A stretch of 64,000 bases of DNA from Patiria miniata (taxonomy: Eukaryota; Echinodermata; Asteroidea; Valvatida; Asterinidae). The first letter of the stretch is position 1; the number at the start of each line of letters is the position of its first letter. The position numbers were made by a program, and so were the translations under genes. This document shows positions 26,389 through 38,600 of this stretch, piece after piece. The DNA lies in assembly GCF_015706575.1 (NCBI RefSeq), contig NW_024037064.1:2789427-2853426 (forward strand), given 5' to 3'. The notes beneath the pieces were generated by a model. It was not told where the DNA came from. It saw only the letters and a list, made by a program, of their open reading frames with translations, and made no database searches.

Positions 26389-26909
26389 AGGGAAGATACA
26401 ACATTTGCAAACATCAAAAAAGAAAATGACCAAATTATCACAAAATACCTCACTGAATTGTACTGAATTAGGAATTGACAGTCTAAAGTATCCTGTAAAA
26501 TCGTGGCTCCTGGTGTGCTGACATTTTTGAAGAAAAAAAATGTATTTTTCCAACGCTGGTCGGCCGACCAGCGTTGGAAAACGCTGGCTTTTTCAAAAAC
26601 TGCTATTTTTTTCATATTTAGTTATTCCGCATTTTCTTTGCAATAGATTACACACCTGTGAATGGGTACAAACCTGCTAGAGTAATTCTTTGACCTTACA
26701 ATTCCCCAAAGTCTTTACGTTTTTCCGTTTCATCTTAAATGGGATCAGGAACCAGACTTCAAGAAAATGATTGGTCTGCTTGGTTTTCCAGCAAAAACAA
26801 GCCCAAAACGTGAAACAAGTCAGTTTAACAATATTTGCTATAACAAGCTAATCCTCCAAATTCATTTATTTCTGAAACTTGCAGCAAAAGCAAATGTTGT
26901 ACATTCCCT
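26389..26909. mobile_element. TTAA-flanked 521-bp MITE, copy A
   Basis: TTAA lies at 26385-26388 and 26910-26913. The ends are AGGGAAGATACAACATTTGC and GCAAATGTTGTACATTCCCT, imperfect inverted repeats. In the interior, 26550-26577 is a perfect 28-bp palindrome (half site CCAACGCTGGTCGG). The copy at 42455-42967 has the same ends and palindrome but the rest in opposite orientation. It has no coding capacity. Confidence 0.75.
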
Positions 26910-26913
26910 TTAA

Positions 26914-29042
26914 CCTAAATTTGTGAAGATAACAACTAGCACATTGGTATCAGAAATCATAGTTAAAGGTCGACATAATCGACATAATAAACGCAGAGAG
27001 CAACGTAAATGAGACCCAAACTGCAATGCAGACACATGGAAACATTTCATTTGACGGTCACCGACCATCCAGACAGACGCAGGCTACCGTGCACCCCGTC
27101 GGCAAAGTTGAACCTGGTTCAACCTTGTCGACAGTTTTCGTACACTGTCTGCATAAGCTTAACGTCGATATGGAAACTAGGCTTAACTATTTAGTGTCTT
27201 TGCAACACAGCACAAAAATCTCAACTAGTCAAAATATAAACGTCAGCAAGTATCAAAGCCAAAGTAATGAAATGTCAAATCTTCATACCTCTTATACTGG
27301 TTTCTGAACTATAAATTGGAAATGCTGGAACTGGAAGCTTAAGTTAAAAAAGAAACACATTGTTCAGTGTAAAGACAAGCCTTTGGACGGCCAGCGATGG
27401 ACGGATTTTAAAATGGCACCTTGGATGTTGTTGAACAAGAATGTTGAACAAAGAGCATACAATTCCCAAATCGTGTTTTTTTATAGAGGGAGGGGGGCCA
27501 GTTACTGCTATTTTTTTTACAGGAATTATAAAAACTATACCCATTTCTTCTTGCCCTCCGGTACATTTAATGTAGTATATTTCAAACAAGTTCAAAATAT
27601 CTGTAATTAAAAGACCATGAAATGAATGTTCACATATGAAAATATTATGTGCAAATTTCCACGACTCTGAAATGTATGAAATCTATGTGACATCCCTTCA
27701 AGCAAGGATAATGTCATTAAATTCGTGCATGTGGATCATTTTATAGGAAATTGCAAATGATCCTTTGTAGCTTTTAGAATAGTCTGGTTTCCAGTCAATG
27801 TGGAAGAATCTCTTTTGAGAAGATGTGCGGCGAAACTCTTTTCTTTTCTTTTCAGAACCACACATCTTTACAAAGGCAATTCTTCCACATGGTGTTACCA
27901 TTAAACCCAGGTTACACTACACTATGTTCATCCCTTGGAAATTCATTAAAAGTCCTCTTCTCCGTGAAAAGAATCTTTAAGAGATGTTTCACGGACATTT
28001 ACATGGGGCTTATAATTATATAGGACTAATCCTGTAAAGGTATTTTCACATTTTTTTAATGACCCTGGCCACTGAGGATTATCATTGGTTATAAAGGTAC
28101 ACTGGGTCTATCTCCATGGGCAAACAAAGGACTTTCTTAAGGGTGTTTTCACGGACTCCTAATCTGGCTTAATATGTTGAAAAATCCGTGAAAAATTAGT
28201 TAACTGTAATTTCAAGGGAAAATGGCTCTTTAAAGAATTCTTAAGGGATGAAGATGTTCATAGTGATATACCGCCATGCAAAGTTTCAGATCTTATTCAA
28301 TTTCAAACAACTTTGGTTGTTACATCATGTTCTCTGTCACACATTTTGCCCCTCTTAACACAAAGTAAAACCTTTTAAAAATGTACACATGTTAACAATT
28401 CCCTTAAATACAGGTACTTGTATATTAGTTTAAAATGCTTTAATGGTAAATTTCATTTACAAACATTCCAGAACATTTTTTTTATACAACCAATATTTTA
28501 CTTAATCATTATGGACTGGTTAAATCACCTCCTAAAACAGTTTACACAAAATATAATATTTCTTTATAGGTTGCAAGCACTCGATTCTGGCTATGTACAA
28601 ACAAAAACAGTGCAATGTAGGCAAACATTTCAGGTGCATGTAGGCAAACGAAACGGCAAAACTTTACAATAAATGATATCTTCTTTATACAAAAAATTCC
28701 ATCAAGAAATGTATCTGATTCAAATTGGATGACATGTACATGTATATGTATCCCCTAACTCTATTCAAATTTCAATAATAAGATGACCATGATGTTTGCA
28801 AATAGTGAAATTCGGTTGGAAAAGAGTTCACAAATGGACGGAATTCTTCAGCAAATTGAAAAAGAGCAAATACAGGAAGCATCACTTTGCAACACCGCAA
28901 CAAAATACTTAAGAAGAAATCAAATTTTCCTTTGATTTCAGAAGCACTTTCGACCAGAAAGCATTTTTTTTTTTTACTTTAAAACATGTGAAAGATCATT
29001 AACCCTAGCCTTCACAATTCTCCAAAATCCTCCTTAAAAAAA
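26914..29042. other. Intergenic, no gene recognised
   Basis: AT-rich DNA. No open frame with family features and no convincing exon was seen on either strand. Confidence 0.4.
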
Positions 29043-29370
29043 TGGAGGATTTTGTAGGATTGAGGCTACCAGTATATGGCAAAAACATGTAGTTAATTTT
29101 GAAGGATTCCCCGTGTCAAGGTTTTAGGCCGGACCTTGTGCTGTTTATGCTCAGCCAGGCCTAGATTAAACTTGTAATCATCCACACTGCTCCAGGAAGT
29201 CACTGGCTCTGCTTCAACATATTGACAGTAATTGCCGGATGATTTTGCAGGATTGAGGCAGTGGTCACCCTTCCAAGGACCACATGCAATAAATAATGGA
29301 AGATTTTGGAGGATTGAGGCTGTATGCAATTTATACATGGAGGCAGTAGGAGGATTTTGCAGGATTAAGA
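29043..29370. repeat. Dispersed GGAGGATTTTGNAGGATTGAGG motif, four copies
   Basis: Copies start near 29043, 29236, 29297 and 29348, downstream of the JHY-like stop codon and possibly within its 3' untranslated region. A fifth, inverted half copy (CTCCAAAATCCTCC) near 29020 makes a hairpin with the first. Confidence 0.65.
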
Positions 29371-29683
29371 GTGCATCCTAGTAAAAATCCCTAGGGAGTT
29401 TGAGTTAAACAGCTGAAAATAAACATGCACTCAACTATCTCCTGGAAATCTGCACTTTGTTTTCATCACGCTAAGGAATTTTGGGATGCACATATTTGGT
29501 GCTCGAAAACAACCCGTTAGAGTGCTAGACTTGATTCAAGTCACGTGTATCTTTTCGCTTTAAACACATGATCTCATTATCATGGGACCTGAATTCCTGC
29601 ACTGTATTTACACTTGCTTGGTATGCATGAAATGAAGAGCAAGTTTTTCTTTCCTCAGCCTGATGTCTTAAGTAGGTCATTCT

Positions 29684-32600
29684 TCAAGACAGTGCCTCCA
29701 TCTTCAGTCTCTCCACTTCTTCCTTCTCCTTCATATGACGAGCTCTCAGCTCCTCGAGCCTGGCCATCTCAGACGCCGCCCTCTCCTCATGCTCCTCCTC
29801 CTCCTGGGCCTGTTGCCGTGAGGATGCTCCAAGTTGCCGTGAGGATGCCCCATGTTGCCGGGACAAGGCCCCGTACATGCGCTCATGCAACACCTCAGGC
29901 GGAGTGGGCATGCGAGGCTTAGGGATCTTCTTGGAATACTCCATGGCCTGCAACAGAAACAAATCATTGAATATACGCCAATCAGGTATTTCATTCCAGC
30001 ACGCCGATGAAGTACATTGTACACGTATGTACATGTAGTTCAAATCAAAGCTCACTGGGGATAAAGATGTCCAACAACCGACAAAAAACAAAGGTTGCTG
30101 AGTACCGTACCTTTAATGAATTTGTTAAATGTGACACTTGACAAAATCAATTGCAGAAAGTACCACAAAGAACCAGTAAGGTTCCATTATCATGGAAATT
30201 GCAGTTATGCTCATCCCAAATGACCTTTGCACCATATTAAATGCATGCACAGTTTGAATACCAAATTGGCTTATTACATTCGTAGCTGCAGCAAAATCTG
30301 ACTTTACGAAGGGTTCAAACACCAAAGTTGTTTACAGCATGTTCTTTATTTTCCAAGGTCAAGCCTGAGCTACTAGGACCTTGGATTATAGTACATGTGC
30401 TTTATTACTAACTGGAGCCCAGCACAAAGCAGTGTTTTAGCCCATCACAAATCCTTTCACAAATCCTTTCACAAGTCCTTATAATAAGTCCAGTCACAAG
30501 TAGCAGGATGAACAATGACAAAGGAATGCTGTTTTTAAACAGTTCGTTTGAATAGCTAGTGACTTGACTTGAGACTGAAGGACTTGTGATGGACTTGTTG
30601 GGGCTTGTGATGGACTCGACTACAACACTGGCACAGATTTATCATTTTGTTTACGCAATCTTAATACTAGTTTAATTTTGGGTGTTAATATTTAAATTAA
30701 TTGTAAGTCAAGACTGCTGTCTCAAACTTTAAATTCTGACACACCAAAAACAAATTGTACAAAAAGAAAAAAGGTACACTGTCCCAAATTTAAAAGTTAA
30801 TCTTTAAGGACTTATTTGTCAATTCCTTGGATTAACAAAATTTTCCTAATGAGCCAATATTTATTCTTTCAGGATGTTGTTAATGAGGGACCAACAATTG
30901 TTGTATATTTCCTGAAAAAAAATCATAATATTGGCTTATTTGGAAGTTTTCTTAATCTGTGGAATCCACCATTAAAGTTAAACCTATTGCGTGACAACTG
31001 GCAAAATTCACAGACGTTGGAGGGACAGAAAGTTCCTGAGGTAAGAGCCAACAATTTTAAGGAAAAAAAGGTTTAGTCATGTAACTCATTCATTGTAGTT
31101 TACTGTTAGTGTTATTCAATGTAGTACGTGCACTGATGGTGTATTGTTTTGAAAGGTTAGAGAAAATTTCAAAAAGTGCATTAGTGCTCACACATTCAAA
31201 CAAACATGCAAACTAGGAAATAGGGACACAAGGTAGGTCATTTTAATAAAGTTGTCCATGACTTTCAAATGTGTAAGTATTGAATTTTATTTGAAAGGTA
31301 TTAGCTTCATAATTTGCAAGTAATTGTCTTTGTATCTCTCAAATGCATGTGAGCTACATGTAAACAGTGCCCCCAATAGACTCCACAAGGAGGTGTCTAA
31401 CTTGTCTATTAAAACTCACCATTAGTCACAACAAATCATATGGGCCAATTTTAGGAAGCTGCTCAGAGCCTTAGTACAGAATTATCTACAAAGCCGATGT
31501 CTCAATAATTACCGTGGAAAGGTTGCTGAAGTCGCTGAAGGCCTGAGCCATTATTTTCGACCAGAACCCTAAGAATTTTCCTCTGAGATTGGGGTAGAGG
31601 TGGCAGCTAGGGTTCATCAGGTGCGGATCAGGAAGTCTGAGTGGAGGGATGGAAGGAGAGCTTGGAAGTGTTCCTGCCAGCTTCTGGTGCAGTCTGCTTC
31701 GGATGAGGTCATTTGCAGCGTTATCCTTGAGGAAGTGTTTATTTTGGGGGACAAGCCTTGGTTTGCAGACCTCAAGGAGGAACGGCTCTGGTCATGGCTT
31801 TATTGTCCCTGAATTTACCTGGTCCTCTGAGATGGCCGATCTTCAGAGAGCATTGAGGCATCTATACTCTGTCAAGTTCAGACAGGCTAAATGGCATTGC
31901 AATATGTTGTCGAGTGTGTGCTTCCAAGGTTTACGAGACTGTCTGGTGGTGGAACCAATGACTGCCTAAAATGCCACTACATGTAGAACGTTGGTCTTGA
32001 ATACATCAAAATTGGTGGTGTTCTCCAGCCCTAGGGCACTGAAGCCATTTGCTACCTCACAGCATGCGATGGAAGAGACAGTTGGAACCTGCAGGCGGAT
32101 GGAGTCCATCCACTCTACTCTGGTACTGCGGGCTTCAGTTGAATGTGGGTAACAAGTAGGCAATGGTGGGTTTTGCCTAATTTAGCTCCACAGTAAATGC
32201 AGCATGATGGACAGAATCTAGCCAGTGTCTTTAGATGAACATGTGATCTAAGGCTTTGTTTGCTACCGTCAATGCTATACCATGTCAGCTTGTCATGCTT
32301 GTGAATGCTCTTCTTTAGGAGTCAGCGTTCAGTTTCATGATAGAGCAAGATGGTAGGCTAACCACTGTCTTTGGTGTAGCCTTTTAAGGATATGCCGACG
32401 TCATTGCTCTAGTCCTCCCGCTTGTCCCACGCTTGAGGCATGGACTACAAAGCAAGAGGCTCGACTCTATGGCTGCTATACTCGCATGCGGAGGATGGCT
32501 CTAGACGTGAGTTGGAGAGACAAAGTCAGGAATGAGGTGCTCTATGGCAACCTGCCAAGAATCTCCACAACTATCAGAACTAGGCGTCTGCGATTGGCTG

Positions 32601-35600
32601 GACACTGCGTACGACATCCAGAGGAAAGCTGCAAGCCAACTCATCCTATGGGAACCCACACATGGAGAAGCCTCTCGAGGTGGGCAGATGTTAACCTACG
32701 TGGACCAGCTGCGTCGGGACGCTGGACTAGCCTCTGCAGCCGAGATCAGAACGGCCATGGGAGAGCGTGATGTATGGTGTGCCTTTGTTGCAGTCCGATG
32801 AGAGTCAACCTGATGCTTGTCCCACGCAAAGGTTGAGTTGGCATCCGTGAGGACCAAGGAGCTCATGTGTAGACAGACCGTAGAATGAAATGATTGAGTT
32901 TTGCGTCATCATCCACCAGGTCTGTAGTGTGGCACACTGTGATTCTCAGCCTACTGGATCCCAGCTGACAAGGACCCGACATGCCAGTGGCATAATAGCA
33001 AGGATGACCCAACCTCGGGCCAAGTTGTTAAGTGACCCAGATCAGAGGAAGATGTGGTCACCAGCCCGACATTCCCTACTGCTGGCCCACCTGGACTTGC
33101 ACAGACTTGCGATGGTGATGCCATACCAAGTGAGTGCACAGGACAAAAGACATCCCCGATGGCAATGCATGTTGACTGTCGGAGGTTCATAGAGTCCAGC
33201 AGCCCATTTAATTTAGTTCATGACTGCTCATAACAGGTACTGGCACATGCAAGTCCCGACTGGCACTCATCAGAATTTAGGCATGAATGTAGTATTTTCA
33301 AATATACAACTATTCAATTGAATGCAACGTTAACTGAATTTGTACAGATGCACAGCACTGGTATTTAATTTCTAATGATGGTGGAATGTAGGATTCGGAA
33401 TCACTAAAGTTGTCATTAGATTCAAGATTCGAGAAACCTCATATCTCAGTAGTAATTTCCCACATGCATGTATCACTGCACCTCAAGAGGGTTTTAGTAA
33501 CAGGTGCGATAAACATAGAGTCCCCTTAATACAATCCTGCGAAAGGTGCAGATAAAATTTCCCCTATCTGCTTCCTTTTGTGTCGTACAAACTCTTCATA
33601 GCTTGTGGAAATCTCAAAAGGATAATCTTTATCATCCGCTTCTTGGCTGAGCAGCACTATTTGTGCAACAGAACTCCCAGATATCACTGATCGAGATCCA
33701 ATCAGCCAATTAGAGAAAACTTCCCTGCAAAATTCCCCAGATTATTATTGAGATGACTTTTTATTTTGGCATTTTATCATTTTAAAGCATTTTATTATGA
33801 AAATTATTTTAAAGCAGCTCCCTGAAAAGTAGGCCCACGATTGAAGGGTGCTCAGGGCAGTGAGGGAAAAAATGAACTTTCAACTGACCAATGTCCGTGA
33901 ATCTTTGGGCCAGTCGTCTCCGTCAGTAGGTGAATCGGACCTGACCTGGGGCTTGGGAACCCTTTGGGAATACGCCAGGGCCTGGCTGGGTCCAGGCAGG
34001 ACAGATAGATACAACAAAATTGGGAGGCGGGATGGGGATGAAGTAGGGATAAAAATGGGTACAAGGATGGTGAAATTGAATTATTTAAACACGGGTTGAA
34101 AATGAACGGACGTGCACCGATTTCACAAAGCGCATCTGAACTCTATGTATTCAAGCTGAAATATCTGCAAATTGGTACCTACGCTTGAATGTTATAGTCC
34201 ATTGTTTTTAATTCTGTTTTATAAAGGCAATTAATTCTATCAACAAAAAATGTCTGTAATGCATGGCATTTCAGTTTTAACTTCCTGTAAGGGCTGGCAT
34301 TGCTGGTTTATACATGGCACAAATGTGAACATGGATGCTACTTTCTAACGCCAACAAATTCATAGATGTCCGAGCCCACCTATTACCCTAAAGCTGCATA
34401 TACCTGAGAAGCTGGTAGATCATATCCAGTCTTGGGAACTACGGCAGCGCTACCCACGAAATTCCGAGCATAACTCAGAATTTCATGGGTAGCGCTGCAA
34501 AAGTTACCAAGACTGCATATGATTCATCTTGTTGACAGCAACCTCAACTCCAATGGTAGGTCATCTGCACTTGCAGTATGAGAGGAAAACCCAGATATTT
34601 CGTGAGATAACTCCCAGTCCCATAACTCCTTCCTAGAGGTATATTATACTTACAATGTCTCTCTTGGAGGGTGAGGCATCTTTAGGCGTGACAGACTCCT
34701 GGGGCCACAGTCTCTTTGTCTGTTGCAGCTGCTTCTTATTCTGCTGCATGACAGTCTTAGCATAGTCTCGCTGACGGTTCACCTTCTCTTGCTGTTGAGC
34801 AGGGAAATTCATATTTCATTGGACTTAAGTGCAATACTAGCCCTCCAATGGCGACAATGAGAGAGATACCGGTACTGAATGATTACAGTCTATGAGCTCC
34901 GTGCGCTAACAAAGAGGGCGCCCTTTTACCTAGCAACAACGTCCCATGGGCGGGACATTTCGCTGGTTGACGCGCACCGTTCCTTGTGTGTGACGCGCGT
35001 ACACCAGGCAGTGGCCGCGCTTCGCAGCAAATGAATTGCAGTCAGGCTAGATGGCGTCAGTCGGTCACTCCCAACTGTACTTCCTTTGTCGGTGAGGGGG
35101 TACTTGTGAACGGAGCGGATAATAAATCAATACACATGGACTACGTGCATGACCAGCAGATATGACCACTAGTAGTTCCATGTGCGGGACACAACGCATT
35201 GGCACACTGGTTCCCTAGCAGTGCCCTGTAATAAACCCATTGGCCCTCATACCACCCTAAACCGCCCTGTCTGGTACTTCTCATACAACTTCAAACCGCT
35301 CCCTAGCACTCTATGGTGTTATTGATTTATGAAGGAGTAAATACAATGTAATACAATAGGACACTTTTGGAATGTTGGTGGCAACAAACACACCGGCCCT
35401 TTTTCGATTGTTTGCGTCATATTGAGCATGCACGCTTTAGCTTAAACATGACGTAAACAATTGAAAAGGACCGGTGTGTTTGCTGCCACCAACGTCTCAA
35501 AAGTCTCCCATTTAATACAAGTGATGAAGGAATAAATATGTGTAAAGCCACTATAATTTTTTTGTAGATGCACATGCTGTTCCTTTTTTACATATTCCAT

Positions 35601-38600
35601 GTGACAATTTCAATGAAGCGAACTGGAGAAAGCGATGGATGTGAGGGTAAATAAGACTCTCAATCACAAAGGCAAGTGTGCAAATCACATCAAGATCAGA
35701 GTAAATAACCACGTTAATACATGGTCAATCTACCGAAAGATGTTTTGGGGTGTACAAAGGGCAACGTACTAATAGTTTCAAGGCATTATGCGGCCACACG
35801 TATGCAGGTATTAAGAAAACCCTACAAACTCGAAACAAAACAAAAACCTGACATCATCAGGGAGGTGTGGGGGTGTGGATGCCCGTTCCAATCCCCCATG
35901 GGCATGGCACGTGTGTGTTGTTTGCAACAAGCTAAATGAAACTCTATTTCCCGATATTGTTTGCAATATGAGGACTTTTTTGGTAGAGAAAACCCCTCGC
36001 ACCTTTTCTGTGATGAGATCTGGGTCAGGTCCCAGTCCGCCCAGCCTGATGTCGCTCTTAAGGTTGCGATAGTCCTTGATGGTGTACTCTTTGTACTGGG
36101 GCGGCTGCTTCTGTTTCAGGAGCCGGGCTGTGTAGCTGTCTGGATCACTCTTGCGCAGTGGCGAGGTGCCATCTGTGTGGGAAGGTGTGAAGGTACAGGG
36201 TCAGATAATGCAATTAGTCGGCAGATACCTGTAGGTGATGGGATTGTGCCTTTAATGATACAAGAATGGCATTTGGCACACAGTCAGAGTATGTCATGAG
36301 AACAATGTTTGGTTATAGGGCCATCGCAGATTTGTCCTTCGAAAAAAAATTGGAGAAATACATGTAACAAGCAATGGCAGCCATTTTAAAAATTTGGAAA
36401 AATGCTTGTTATTCTACCTGTAGATATTTTTTCAAAGGACAAACCTGCGATGGCCCTATAGCCAAAGATAAGCACAATTCCCCCAAATATTTCCCCTATC
36501 TGCCCCACTAAATGGTTTGAATGCAAGTTTAATCTCGTCTTGGCCCAAGACAGGCTTTAGAGTTTCCCCCAATGCAGCCAATCTTTGGCAGGCGTAGCCA
36601 AGCCACACAGACTCTAACAACAATATGAATAAAATCCAGTCATGAGAATCTGGGCACTTGGACTAGAGAAATTCTGAGCACATCTCACATGCACTGGATG
36701 AATGCTAAATTACGTGCTTGAGATTTTCTGGTGTGAGCTCCCAGATGAAAATTCCAGTTGAAACCAGTTCAAATGGAAATTGGTGACTGGTTTAAATGGT
36801 TTTCAACTGGTTTAAAACCAGTTAAACCAGTTCAAAACCAGTCACCAATTTCCAGTTATCAGGTACATGTACCAGCTGAAATTAGTTGAACCAGTTGAAC
36901 TGCTTTCAACTGGAATTTTCATATGGGAGTGCAGAGATTCTGGAGATAAGCCTTCAACCATTGTGATGGCTTAGCTACACTTTTCTGGAAGGGAAAAACA
37001 ACCCAAACTTCAGTCATGGACATAGACTTAGTTAAAGCAGAGATTCAGAGGAATCAAGCAGACAAGAAAGTCAGATCACAATTCTAATCACAAGGTAATC
37101 ACAATTAAGGTCACAAGTAACAGGGGAGGAACAAAGAAATGCCACGTAAAAATTAATTTGACTATGATTTGTGATGACTGGTCAGGACTAGGTAACAACT
37201 CTGGGTTTCAGAGACTCTTGTGCTGCCTTCTTGTAACTGAACATAGCTTCTGTGACCCTGTTTTGGAACTCAAGATTGACACATTAGGTTAGTCGTCTAG
37301 AGCCACTGTGGTCATTTCATCTATGGCCACTGAAAGGTTAACCCCAACAATCCACAACCTGAGATTTTGAACATTTCAAACTCGATTTCAATTGTACACT
37401 TACCCTCTCCAGGTTTGGAATGTCCAGGTATATCAGGCAGCACGTGGTATGGGCTTGTTCTCCTGGTTGCATGCTGGTACCCTGCGCCTGTCCCTTCATT
37501 AGCATAAACCATGGGGTTCATGTCAGAATCAAAGCTGTCGTGGTAGTCATCTGCGAAAGCTACTCTGGCCCTAGGAGGCCCACTCATCTGAGGACGTGCA
37601 AACCCATTGTTCCGGGCAATCTGGGTAGCATGATCGGCCGAGTAGCTGTAAGGTTGGCCATTCATGCTGCGAAGGACCTGTGGGTAGGTCTGATTGTATC
37701 CAGGCTGGAAGGCTTGAGGAGCTTGGGTGTATCCTGGACCAGATTCATTGTATCCAGACATGGCAGGTACTCCCTGTGGATAATACCCTTGTGGGATGGG
37801 ACCAGGTCCTTGGTTCTGGATGTACAGGTTGGTGTCTGAGTGCCCACGTCTCAGAGGTAGGTTTCGCTGATCTTGGATCAGCTGATGGGTCCAGTCTTCA
37901 TGAGCCCATGTCTGGGCACTTCCTGGATAATGTGCATCCTCCACCAAAGGGTCATCATACTGTGAACTCTCCCTAGAAATGTCTGGCAAGGGCTTCTTGG
38001 GGTTGATGCGAGTCGGAGTAGGAACCTTCTTTTGCATCTCTGAGTATTTCCGCCTAGGTGGACCGCGGGCTAGGTTGGTCTTGTTCAGGTCGATGAAATT
38101 TGGCTTTGTCTTTGGTGGGCCACGTTGCCTTGGTTGTTCATTCTGTGCTGGTAGGCCTGGATTAGGATACTGCCCCGGTGCAGGTTGCATGCCCTGATTT
38201 GGGTATACCCTGCTTGGGTTTTGGGAATGGTTGATGTAGTCTTGAGGACCTGGAGGTCTTGCCTGTTGTGTGGCAGGACCTGGGTTATTTTGGTAACCTG
38301 TATCATATGGATGCTGCTGATCATAGTATTGTGCTTGGTCTTGATATGGGACATCCGATCTCTCCATTGGAACATTGTAACCCGAGTACTGCTGATTATA
38401 GAAGTATTCCTCTGGAGGGTTGTGGCTTCCTTGCTGGGGATTATACTGTGGTGCTGGCTGAGCCCCGTAAAACTGCTGAGGCACTTGTGATGGATGGGCA
38501 TTACTCCAAGGAACACCAGGAGCCTGCTGCTCCCAGCCTTGCTGCATCCTAAAGCCATCTGAGTTACCCTGGCTATGTTGTGGTGCAGCACCAGGGAATC

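Larger units (their letters stand above)
29948..34653 (-). other. Last intron of the JHY-like gene
   Basis: A 4.7-kb intron. It holds a LINE remnant (about 32470-32805), a short GACTTG-rich tract near 30550-30620, an inverted repeat (34418-34524), and AT-rich DNA otherwise. Confidence 0.75.

Noticed and set aside
30858..31040. Exon-like segment on + with TTTCAG before and GAGGTAAGA after
   Set aside because: Splice-like ends and an open frame, but no recognisable protein and no partner exons; likely chance within a long intron.
31600..32170. Overlapping open frames on both strands
   Set aside because: Possibly older LINE coding sequence, but no motif strong enough to assign; only the 32470-32805 tail is.
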